Assembly: GCF_010078385.1 (NCBI RefSeq)
Contig: NZ_SIJC01000003.1
Location: 430,523 to 494,522 of the forward strand
From: Chengkuizengella sediminis
GTDB lineage: Bacteria > Bacillota > Bacilli > Paenibacillales > KCTC-33759
Direction: 5' to 3'
Length of the DNA: 64,000 nucleotides
Both the position numbers and the translations under genes were made by a program. Under the pieces are notes generated by a model that had not been told where the DNA came from, did no database searches, and saw only the letters and a program-made list of their open reading frames with translations. Each line of letters begins with the position of its first letter. The first letter of the stretch is position 1. Positions 47,961 to 55,649 of this stretch are shown here, one piece after another.

Positions 47961-48638
47961 ATGGAACAAAACAAAGTACATGAACAACATCCTAAAATTA
48001 AATTTTATAAAACTGCATTCGAAAATACTTCTAATGAAAGAAGGCAGAAATTCTATGATGTTGCCATCACAGAATTTGCTGCAAATGGTTATAATGCTAC
48101 AAATATTAATGTCATTGCAAAAAAAGCAGGCATCAGTATTGGTTCCCTATATAGCTACTTCGATTCTAAGGAAGATCTATTTCTAACCATTGTTGATAAA
48201 GGTTCCCATCTCCTTGAAAAGGCATTAAGTCATATTAATACACATGAGGGGGATATCTTCCAGGTACTAGAGCAACTTCTTAGAGCTTCACGAGACTACG
48301 CCATTAATTATCCGCAACTTAACCAAATCTATCTTGATATTACCACTCAAGGACTCTCCAGTCTTTCATACAAGTTATCCTATAAGCTAGAAACTATAAC
48401 TGCAGATACTTACTTAAAAGTGATTCAAAAAGCAAAGGAAAATAACCTGATTGACCCTAATATAGATGATAGGCTAGTTTCTTTCTGTATTGATAACCTG
48501 ATCATCATGTTTCAATTCTCTCATACTTCGGATTATTACAAGGAACGCATGAAGATATTTTTAGGGGATGATGGGCTAAAAGATGAAGAACAAATTATTG
48601 AAGGCATTTTAAATTTTATGAGAAAAGCAATACTGTAA
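47961..48638 (+). CDS. TetR-family regulator of the transketolase cluster
   Basis: A 225-residue regulator with a 30-residue lead, then the TetR helix-turn-helix (FYDVAITEFAANGYNATNINVIAKKAGISIGSLYSYFDSKEDLF) and a helical ligand domain of about 150 residues. GGAGG lies 6 nt upstream of the ATG. As the last gene, and given the TetR-type palindrome at the first gene's promoter, it likely represses the cluster until an inducer binds. Some TetR proteins in fatty-acid pathways bind acyl ligands; here that is only a guess. Confidence 0.9.
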   Translation: MEQNKVHEQHPKIKFYKTAFENTSNERRQKFYDVAITEFAANGYNATNINVIAKKAGISIGSLYSYFDSKEDLFLTIVDKGSHLLEKALSHINTHEGDIFQVLEQLLRASRDYAINYPQLNQIYLDITTQGLSSLSYKLSYKLETITADTYLKVIQKAKENNLIDPNIDDRLVSFCIDNLIIMFQFSHTSDYYKERMKIFLGDDGLKDEEQIIEGILNFMRKAIL

Positions 48639-48659
48639 TCATGTTTTTTACATACAAAA

Positions 48660-48722
48660 CAGACTATATTCCCTATAGATAAAGTGATTCAATATCTACA
48701 TTACGGTTCTGAATATAGTCTG
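48660..48722. terminator. Long inverted repeat between the TetR and PhnB-like genes
   Basis: CAGACTATATTC and GAATATAGTCTG are perfect 12-nt arms around a 39-nt loop, flanked by A on the left and T on the right, between convergent genes. It probably ends both transcripts. Confidence 0.7.
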
Positions 48723-48766
48723 TATTCTTTTACCACGCTTACGATCAATAAAAAACGTGGCAATTC

Positions 48767-49171
48767 TTAATTATCCATCTTAGTAGTAATTTGCCAACGA
48801 ACACCAAATGAGTCTTCTAAACGCCCAAACATGGACCCCCAGAACATTTTCTCAAATGGCATGAGGACATTCCCTTCATTAGAGAGATTTTCAAATGCAT
48901 TTCTTGCTGCTTCTTCTGTTTCAAATTCAAGTGTTAAATCCATTTGGTTCCCACTCTGAACAGGTTCCATCACAGAATCAGCCATAAAAAAGTGAATGCC
49001 CGCTACCTGAAAAACAAGGTGCATAACTTTATCTTTTATTTCTTCAGCTGCTGCATTAGGTGCATCAGAATAAGTCTGAACATTAATAATTTCACCTTTT
49101 AAGGCATGGACATAAAATTCCGCTTGTTTCCTAGCATCATTTGAAAAAATATACGGGTAAAGCTTAGCCAT
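48767..49171 (-). CDS. PhnB/YjdN-like VOC protein
   Basis: A 134-residue VOC protein of the PhnB-like type: YIFSNDARKQAEFYVHALKG, HLVFQVAGIHFFMAD and FGVRWQI near the end. The group has no agreed activity and these often lack full metal-binding residues. It is transcribed alone on the minus strand, converging with the TetR gene. Small and mobile families of this kind are common in Bacillales. Confidence 0.87.
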   Translation of the reverse strand: MAKLYPYIFSNDARKQAEFYVHALKGEIINVQTYSDAPNAAAEEIKDKVMHLVFQVAGIHFFMADSVMEPVQSGNQMDLTLEFETEEAARNAFENLSNEGNVLMPFEKMFWGSMFGRLEDSFGVRWQITTKMDN

Positions 49172-49234
49172 TGTGCCCTCTCCTCTTTAAATTCTCCAAT
49201 GCCATGATTAACATGTTTCTCCTAAAACAACTAA

Positions 49235-49284
49235 AGGTTGTGAATATGTACAATAATTCCAAAAAATGAACATATTCACAACCT
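49235..49284. terminator. Inverted repeat downstream of the peptide gene
   Basis: AGGTTGTGAATATGT and ACATATTCACAACCT are perfect 15-nt arms with a 20-nt loop. It could end the peptide-gene transcript on the minus strand or act upstream of the PhnB-like gene. Confidence 0.6.
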
Positions 49285-49313
49285 AATAGAGAATGATTGC
49301 TTCAAATCATTTT

Positions 49314-49327
49314 TGAAAACGCTTTCC
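49314..49327. promoter_or_regulatory. cre-like sequence
   Basis: TGAAAACGCTTTCC matches most of the CcpA operator consensus (TGWAANCGNTNWCA). It lies between the PhnB-like gene and the peptide gene, downstream of the latter, so its role is unclear. Confidence 0.25.
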
Positions 49328-49476
49328 GATTTTCTTTTTACTTTATTTACAAAATTTTAAAAATGGAGTATCTTATTTAGGTTAATAATTTATGATTTAA
49401 AAAGTTTTTTTAAATGAATTGATTTAGAGGTAAGTTTATTAGTAGATGAAAAGGATTCTATTCATGAGCCTTCTTC

Positions 49477-49602
49477 TCAAAGTATGGAAGTATTAGTAAC
49501 AGATAATATTTCAGGATGTTCTTCTACCCCAATAGCAGCTGTGAATGTTGTCATAATAAAAAAAATAGTTAACACTATGCTTAAAACAATTAACTTTTTC
49601 AT
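49477..49602 (-). CDS. Exported Phr/PapR-like signalling peptide precursor
   Basis: A 41-residue frame beginning MKKLIVLSIVLTIFFIM, a typical secretion signal, then T-T-F-T-A-A-I-G, then the tail VEEHPEILSVTNTSIL. AGGAGG lies 7 nt before the ATG. It starts 20 nt after the stop of an HTH-TPR regulator on the same strand, the layout of plcR-papR, nprR-nprRB and rap-phr cassettes, where a secreted peptide is trimmed, re-imported and binds the regulator's TPR domain. The active pentapeptide or heptapeptide would lie near the C-terminus (N-T-S-I-L or similar); this is inferred. Confidence 0.8.
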   Translation of the reverse strand: MKKLIVLSIVLTIFFIMTTFTAAIGVEEHPEILSVTNTSIL

Positions 49603-49622
49603 GATTACACCTCCTTTTCTCT

Positions 49623-50864
49623 TTAACTTATCGTAATAATTTTTTTATAAAAATCACTAGACTTTTTATATTTTCCACTGTCATAGTAGTATTCTCCTAA
49701 TTTTGTATAAATCTCAATAAGCATATCTCTAGTATAATTAATTGTAAAATATTCAACTGCCTCATTTTCAAGATATTCTCTTGAATGATTCTGCCTTATA
49801 TCTTTCATGCTGGCGATTGATCTCAACTTATGTTCCATTAACTTCCATTTATTTTGTATAGCTAATTCCAACCCTTTATTTAACCACTGATTAATTTTAT
49901 ACTGTTCATCTAAATTTATGTATGCTTTTATTATATATACGATTGTATTGCAAAATAATTCAGTATTTTCTGATTTGTATTCTAGCGATTTATAGTAATA
50001 CTCTAATGCTTTTCGATCATCATTTTTTTCGTAATATAAATATCCAAAGTTGTGATATATACTGCCTAATCGTTTTTTATCATTTAACTTTTCAGCGAAT
50101 CTTAATGAGCTAATCAAATTTAAGTTTGCGTCCTCAAATTGATTTAATCTAATATAATTAATGATTAAAATACTTCTAGTGTCAATCATACGTTCATAGT
50201 CAAAATCACGTTGATAATAGTCCAGTGCTAAATCCGCATAATATATAGCATCATAAATACGAAATAATCTACTATGAGCCAACGACAATGTGTAATACAC
50301 ATTTGGATCTTTTTCAAGTGACTGTATTTTCTTTGAAATTTGATGCGATTTAACTAATAATTCTAATGCACGATTAAGATCATTTCTAAAATAAAAATAA
50401 ACACCCTTCAAGTGATAAAACATATATTGTTGGTGATCAGACAACAATTTCTCAACATCATTTAGTTCATCAATTAATTTTACACATTGACTCAAATCCT
50501 GTTTGTACAAATAATGTCTAATAAGTACTAATTTATACTGAATAATAATAGTTGGATTTGTGATATTAATGATATTCAATTTACATTGATGATATGTTTC
50601 CTCTATTTGCTTTACATTTCTACTACGTATTGCTTCATACCATACATTAATTAAATCTAGTGTTTCACTTTCAAATTCCTCATCGTTCATTGTATATTGG
50701 ATGCCTAACTTTTTAAAAAGTAAAGATATAATTTCTTCACTGGCTTCCGTATTTTGATTTTCAATTTTACTTAGATAAGGAATAGAACATACGCCAGCCG
50801 CAAGTTCTTTTTGAGTCATTCCCTTTCTAATTCTATTGTAATATATTCTTTCACCTAATTTCAA
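49623..50864 (-). CDS. HTH-TPR (RRNPP/PlcR-like) peptide-sensing regulator 1
   Basis: A 413-residue regulator. Residues 1-60 form an XRE-type helix-turn-helix (RIRKGMTQKELAAGVCSIPYLSKIENQNTEAS), followed by about nine TPR-like helical repeats with alternating Y, L and A positions (DDRKALEYYYKSLEY; KLGEYYYDSGKYKKSSDFY). This is the layout of PlcR and NprR. The start is TTG 50864 with GGAGGG 6 nt upstream; a longer frame would add 27 unrelated residues. The next gene on the strand encodes an exported peptide, which should be its ligand. Targets unknown. Confidence 0.88.
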   Translation of the reverse strand: MKLGERIYYNRIRKGMTQKELAAGVCSIPYLSKIENQNTEASEEIISLLFKKLGIQYTMNDEEFESETLDLINVWYEAIRSRNVKQIEETYHQCKLNIINITNPTIIIQYKLVLIRHYLYKQDLSQCVKLIDELNDVEKLLSDHQQYMFYHLKGVYFYFRNDLNRALELLVKSHQISKKIQSLEKDPNVYYTLSLAHSRLFRIYDAIYYADLALDYYQRDFDYERMIDTRSILIINYIRLNQFEDANLNLISSLRFAEKLNDKKRLGSIYHNFGYLYYEKNDDRKALEYYYKSLEYKSENTELFCNTIVYIIKAYINLDEQYKINQWLNKGLELAIQNKWKLMEHKLRSIASMKDIRQNHSREYLENEAVEYFTINYTRDMLIEIYTKLGEYYYDSGKYKKSSDFYKKIITIS

Positions 50865-51052
50865 TGCAAACCCTCCAATTCCAGGGTTGGGAAATATACA
50901 GCTTTTTATTAATTTATTATAACACTTCATTTCAAATTTTCCCAATATGATATCTCTGTAGTATATGTTAGGATATGTGGAAATTAGTATTTCACTTTAC
51001 CTTTTGTGTCTCATCAGTTTGTTGTATCAAAATGAAATAATGAGGTGAGGAA

Positions 51053-52402
51053 ATGGAAATAGGAGAAAAGATTAGGCTAATCCGGAAAAATAAAAAACTT
51101 ACCCAAGGGGAGTTAGTAGAAGGTATTGCATCTGTAACATACATATGTCGTGTAGAAAACGGAAGGGTAACACCATCACCTTCATTTTTAAAGCAAATTT
51201 CAAAAAAGCTAGGGTTATGTATTGAAGATCTAACGAACACATTAGATGATGACAGAAATAAATTAGAACAAATCATCAAAAATAACAAAGATAATGTACA
51301 ATCACTAAACGAATCAGAATTAATCTATTTACACATGAACGCATTAGAAATGCACGCTCAGAATGACTTGGCTAATATTTATGGAATACTCATTCATTAT
51401 TATACATTGAACAACAAATTTGCTGAGGCTGAAAAATTAGTTGGACAATCCGTTAAAGTCATCAATAACATTAACATTGACAAAACAAACTATAACCATT
51501 TCTTTTACTACAATAAATGCATAGGAAACTACTTTTACGCCAAGCAATCATTTGAAGAGGCAAAATATTACTATTTGTTAGCAGAAAGCTATATTGTAAA
51601 CGAATCTAGTCTCGAAAGTGGGAACTTGTACTTTAATATTAGCCTTGTGTATCAACAAATTTTTGAGGAAGTTAGTATTAGCTTAATTTACACGAGTAAA
51701 GCTTTAGTGATTTACAAGAAACATAAACATGACGAAAACATTATCAAAACGATGATATTACTAGCTCAGCAATACCGAGAACTTAACCGTATAGAAGAGG
51801 CACGCTCTCATCTGAAAAAAGCACAAAACTTATTATTGATACAACAGGAATTGAATCATGTTTTATATGCTGAGATCCAATATAACATTGGCAAAGTATA
51901 TCAAAAAGTTGGCAGTGATCAACATGCTACTCAATATTTTAAAAGTGCTTTAGATATCTCTCAACCATTCATCCAACCTAAAAATCAAAACATGAAATAT
52001 TATGCTCCTCATCGAATCATATATGCCTATGCATGTAAAAGTTTAGTAGAGGTTTTTTATAAACAAAAAAATTGGAAAAACGCTGACTTTTATTTATCTG
52101 CAGCTTTCGATCTGGTGTCCAGTAACCATCTATCACATTTATACATAGAGCTAAGAGCGATGAAAGCAAATATATTAAAATATAGAGAAAATCACATATG
52201 TTATGAAAAAGAAATGAAGGAAGCCATTCAATATGCAATTAACAATAAACATTACATACTTACAAAAACACTTGCTACTGAATTAGGAAATTACTACTTT
52301 GAAAATAAATATTACAAAAAATCTGTGGATTACTACAGGATAGCTCAAAGTCAAAATCATAGCTTCCTTGATTCATCTGTTGAATTCTCAACAGTTCTTT
52401 AA
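51053..52402 (+). CDS. HTH-TPR (RRNPP/PlcR-like) regulator 2, orphan
   Basis: A 449-residue relative of the neighbouring regulator, divergent from it, with an N-terminal helix-turn-helix (LIRKNKKLTQGELVEGIASVTYICRVENGRVTPSPSFL) and C-terminal TPR-type repeats. I see no peptide gene directly behind it: the next gene on the opposite strand ends 28 nt past its stop. It may use the neighbouring peptide, another peptide elsewhere, or none. The two regulators share architecture but only moderate identity, so they diverged some time ago. Confidence 0.87.
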   Translation: MEIGEKIRLIRKNKKLTQGELVEGIASVTYICRVENGRVTPSPSFLKQISKKLGLCIEDLTNTLDDDRNKLEQIIKNNKDNVQSLNESELIYLHMNALEMHAQNDLANIYGILIHYYTLNNKFAEAEKLVGQSVKVINNINIDKTNYNHFFYYNKCIGNYFYAKQSFEEAKYYYLLAESYIVNESSLESGNLYFNISLVYQQIFEEVSISLIYTSKALVIYKKHKHDENIIKTMILLAQQYRELNRIEEARSHLKKAQNLLLIQQELNHVLYAEIQYNIGKVYQKVGSDQHATQYFKSALDISQPFIQPKNQNMKYYAPHRIIYAYACKSLVEVFYKQKNWKNADFYLSAAFDLVSSNHLSHLYIELRAMKANILKYRENHICYEKEMKEAIQYAINNKHYILTKTLATELGNYYFENKYYKKSVDYYRIAQSQNHSFLDSSVEFSTVL

Positions 52403-52429
52403 CTCCTATTGATTTGAAATAATAATGAT

Positions 52430-53431
52430 TTAAACTTGCAACAAGGTACATACCCAATGCATACCTGATCCTATTCCAATGAGCGCCACATAATCTCCAT
52501 TCTGCAATTCGCCTGTTTCTATATAATATTTTAATCCAATAAGTTGATCAGAAGCCCCCATATGACTAAATTGAGAAGCCAAATTAGCATTCGTTTGACC
52601 TACAGGTATATTAAATTCAATCGCAAAATCATTCATTTCATTTTCATTATCATGTAAATAAATGACTTTTTTAAGATCTGAAAGTTCAATCCCTGCCTTT
52701 TGACACGCATACTCAACGACCAATCTATTTCTAATATGAACTAATTTATAAAAATCCATTAATTGCTCATGAACTTCTGAAAAAGGAGAAGGGTGGTTAT
52801 CTATACTTTTATTCTCTGCGCTAAAGGGGGTAACCGCTACTCTCCACTCGTTACGTAAAAGAGGTGCGTACATTCCGTCAGATGCAGTCTCTGTAGTGAT
52901 CCATTTACAATGTTTATGATCTCTCTTTATTACTGCAGCTACTGCTCCATCAGAATGTAGATAGGCATTATAAGTAGCACGGTTTTTATGATCATCGCAA
53001 AATCGATTTGCAGTCACGATCAGAACATTTTTATACTCTGGGTGTATAGCAAATTTACCTGCAATCGCATCAAATGCCATTAAACCCGAAGTACATGCTT
53101 GATTAAATACTTGAACTTCTGCACGACTGGCACCTAATTTATGCTGCAACTCACACGCAGGATCCCAAACCATGTCTCCTGGAACTTCACTTATAGCTAA
53201 GGCAATGTAATCAATATCCTCTGCATTCATACCAGAGTTTTTTAATGCTTCTTCCGAAGCTTTATATGCTAAATCTGACTGGCTAACTTCTGGTGGAGCA
53301 ACATAAAAATATTTGTATCCCCAGCTTTTAATCTTATCGATATTTGTTGTATACTTTGAAATTTCATCCTCTACTTTATATGCTTCTCCTAAAGCTTGAC
53401 CGAATCCTAATATACCGTAAGCACTAGACAC
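52430..53431 (-). CDS. KAS III-like beta-ketoacyl synthase with altered catalytic residues
   Basis: A 333-residue thiolase-fold enzyme similar to FabH. The nucleophile is C113 (QACTSG). FabH's second histidine sits in H-Q-A-N; here the equivalent is H260-D-N-E-N. FabH's asparagine (G-N-T-S-A-A-S) is replaced by H290 (S-H-M-G-A-S-D-Q). Such changes occur in specialised KAS III enzymes that condense unusual starters or form esters. The start is GTG 53431 with AGGAGGGG 6 nt upstream. It lies near the peptide-sensing regulators and an SDR gene; joint use in a secondary product is possible but unproven. Confidence 0.82.
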   Translation of the reverse strand: MSSAYGILGFGQALGEAYKVEDEISKYTTNIDKIKSWGYKYFYVAPPEVSQSDLAYKASEEALKNSGMNAEDIDYIALAISEVPGDMVWDPACELQHKLGASRAEVQVFNQACTSGLMAFDAIAGKFAIHPEYKNVLIVTANRFCDDHKNRATYNAYLHSDGAVAAVIKRDHKHCKWITTETASDGMYAPLLRNEWRVAVTPFSAENKSIDNHPSPFSEVHEQLMDFYKLVHIRNRLVVEYACQKAGIELSDLKKVIYLHDNENEMNDFAIEFNIPVGQTNANLASQFSHMGASDQLIGLKYYIETGELQNGDYVALIGIGSGMHWVCTLLQV

Positions 53432-53609
53432 CTTGATCCCCTCCTAAGACATACACCCTATAAGTTATCAAATGCATAAACAATGCACATTGAACCAAAT
53501 CTATGTACTTATATTTTAAAGGGTAAATCATGTAAAAAAACAGAAGTAAAATTTTCTTTATTTTGAGTGTCTTAAAGTAAGAATTACGAGTGAAATTTTC
53601 TGAAATCCA

Positions 53610-54254
53610 TTAAATTTCATCTGATAAGTGAATCAATACACCACTTTTCCTACTTTGTGAAGCATTAAACATTCCTAAAGCTACCGTTTTTGCGTGTATA
53701 GCTTTATATTTTTTTAAAGGACCAATGAAAATAAAAAAGAGTGCTTTAAATAAAATTTCTGCTGATTTTTCACCAAATCTAAATTCTTTTCGATCTCCTA
53801 CTAATAATGAAGGTCTGAAAATATGAAGGGTTTCAAAACCAATTTTTTGCAACTCTTTTTCTAACCTTCCTTTAATACGTGAGTAAAACGTTGAGGAGTT
53901 AGAATTTGCCTGCATTGCACTTACGACAAGAAACTGTCTTGCTCCCATCTTTTTAGCTAGCCTTGCTATTTCCAGTGGATACTCCACATCAATTCTAGTC
54001 ATCTTTTCCTGTGTTTTTGCTTTTTTTATCGTTGTTCCCATACAGCAAAAAACATCATCCACTTTAAAAACTTCCTCATCTTTACTTAGTTGTTCAAAAT
54101 CAACAATGACTTGTTTAAGTTTTGGATGTTTAATATTAAGCGAATTACGTACAATTGCTGTAACACGATTATATTCATTGCCTTCAATTAAATAGGTAAG
54201 TAATTCACTGCCAACCAAACCACTCGCTCCTGCTATAAGTGCTGTTTTTTGCAC
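53610..54254 (-). CDS. Atypical SDR-type NAD(P)-binding protein
   Basis: A 214-residue Rossmann-fold protein of the HTATIP2/YwnB-like atypical short-chain dehydrogenase group. The nucleotide motif is G-A-S-G-L-V-G (residues 8-14); CCMGTTIKKAKTQEKMTRIDVEY and Y-S-R-I-K-G-R-L-E contain a probable Y-x-x-x-K. The start is GTG with AAGGAG upstream. It is transcribed alone, 178 nt upstream of the KAS III-like gene, on the same strand. Substrate unknown. Confidence 0.83.
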   Translation of the reverse strand: MQKTALIAGASGLVGSELLTYLIEGNEYNRVTAIVRNSLNIKHPKLKQVIVDFEQLSKDEEVFKVDDVFCCMGTTIKKAKTQEKMTRIDVEYPLEIARLAKKMGARQFLVVSAMQANSNSSTFYSRIKGRLEKELQKIGFETLHIFRPSLLVGDRKEFRFGEKSAEILFKALFFIFIGPLKKYKAIHAKTVALGMFNASQSRKSGVLIHLSDEI

Positions 54255-54443
54255 AATTTCAACTCCTTTTTCCTTAAAAAATTGGACTAATTGATATATA
54301 AATCAATCCATACACTTTTATTTACTTAAGTATATCACTCTTTAATTTATGTATTGGCAATAATTGAACCTAGTTTCTTTTGTGTTTTTTTAATATGATA
54401 GTTTTATTGTTTTCATACACTAATAAAATCTAAGAGGTTGATT

Positions 54444-55508
54444 ATGATAAAAGAATGGAATTTATTAAGAGTTATCGCTTGTTTAAGTATTGTTTTTTTA
54501 CACAGCACAACACAAACTGGTAATCTAGCTGGGTATCCTAATAATGAATTCTATGAACTATTACGAATCCTTTTATGTTATGCTACCCCAACATTCATTA
54601 TCTTATCAGAGATAATTTTGGCTAATCGATATCCTAAACGTTTACCCGATCAATTTTGGCAGAAACGATTGAAGTGGATTTATGTCCCCTTTTTAGTATT
54701 TGCGATCATTGATGCCATCATTGTGAAGCAACTATATTCAAATATCGATTTTCAGAAAAAACTATTGGATAATATATTATTGGGAAGTTATGAAGGGTAT
54801 TTTATATTAATTATTCTTCAATTCTATGTATTACATTCCTTTGTGGTTCGTTTTAACATCCCTATGCGAATTCTCGTTCCCATAAGTTTCATTGTGATGG
54901 GATTTCACTTGTATTTATTAAATACAAATATACCGATCATTCAAGAATATAAAACGGAATTAAAATTACCGTTTACTGCTTGGTTTGGTTATTTTACAAT
55001 TGCTTTTTTAATCGGTAAACATTATAAAATTATCTCCAAAAAATTATTAAAATACAAGTGGATTACAATTTTTGGTGTACTAAGTTCAATGTTTATTGTT
55101 TATTTCAGTTACAAATCAGGAATTGTGAGTGTCAATTCAAGAAGATTTGATTTAATTCCATTAACCATTTCCATTAGTTTAGCTGTGATGGCATGGGGTC
55201 AACTGATGCCAAACCTCAGAGTCATAAATTTAATAAGCAAATATTCTTTTGGTATTTATTTAGTGCATTGGCAGGTACAGAGGTATATTGCTCCATATAC
55301 AGTAGAGTGGTTTAATCATACCGTAACTCAAGTTTCGGGACTATTTGTGATTTCATTACTCATTACTATGACCTTGATTTATTTCATCTCACTATTACCT
55401 TTTGGAGCTTATATCGTTGGGAATACAAAAAATCATAAAGATAGAAAGAAAAAACAAATTAATTTAACTAGTGCATTGGAATACAAAACAAAACTAAAAC
55501 ACCTTTAG
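54444..55508 (+). CDS. Acyltransferase 3 family membrane protein
   Basis: A 354-residue integral membrane protein with about ten hydrophobic segments and the family opening LLRVIACLSIVFLHSTTQ, with the conserved histidine. Such proteins O-acetylate sugars, wall polymers or exopolysaccharide (OafA and IcaC types). I place the start at ATG 54444, 6 nt after AAGAGG; a TTG 6 nt earlier is possible. It is transcribed alone and ends at a bidirectional terminator. Substrate unknown. Confidence 0.88.
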   Translation: MIKEWNLLRVIACLSIVFLHSTTQTGNLAGYPNNEFYELLRILLCYATPTFIILSEIILANRYPKRLPDQFWQKRLKWIYVPFLVFAIIDAIIVKQLYSNIDFQKKLLDNILLGSYEGYFILIILQFYVLHSFVVRFNIPMRILVPISFIVMGFHLYLLNTNIPIIQEYKTELKLPFTAWFGYFTIAFLIGKHYKIISKKLLKYKWITIFGVLSSMFIVYFSYKSGIVSVNSRRFDLIPLTISISLAVMAWGQLMPNLRVINLISKYSFGIYLVHWQVQRYIAPYTVEWFNHTVTQVSGLFVISLLITMTLIYFISLLPFGAYIVGNTKNHKDRKKKQINLTSALEYKTKLKHL

Positions 55509-55587
55509 GTGTTCAATTGTGTACTTTCTAAACCACTATTTATTTTGGGGATATGGAGATATCACAAAAATGTTGAAATACTGAAAT

Positions 55588-55626
55588 AAGCTTGTAGGAA
55601 AACTAATTTCCTACAAGCTTTTATTT
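55588..55626. terminator. Strong bidirectional terminator
   Basis: AAGCTTGTAGGAAA and TTTCCTACAAGCTT form a perfect 14-bp stem with a 5-nt loop, followed by TTATTT. It separates the convergent acyltransferase and glucanase genes. Confidence 0.85.
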
Positions 55627-55649
55627 AATTTTCTTTATAAATAAACAAA

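Noticed and set aside
47905..48186. A 93-codon frame overlapping the start of the cluster TetR gene
   Set aside because: It is out of frame with the clear TetR protein, which has the better ribosome site and conserved helix-turn-helix.
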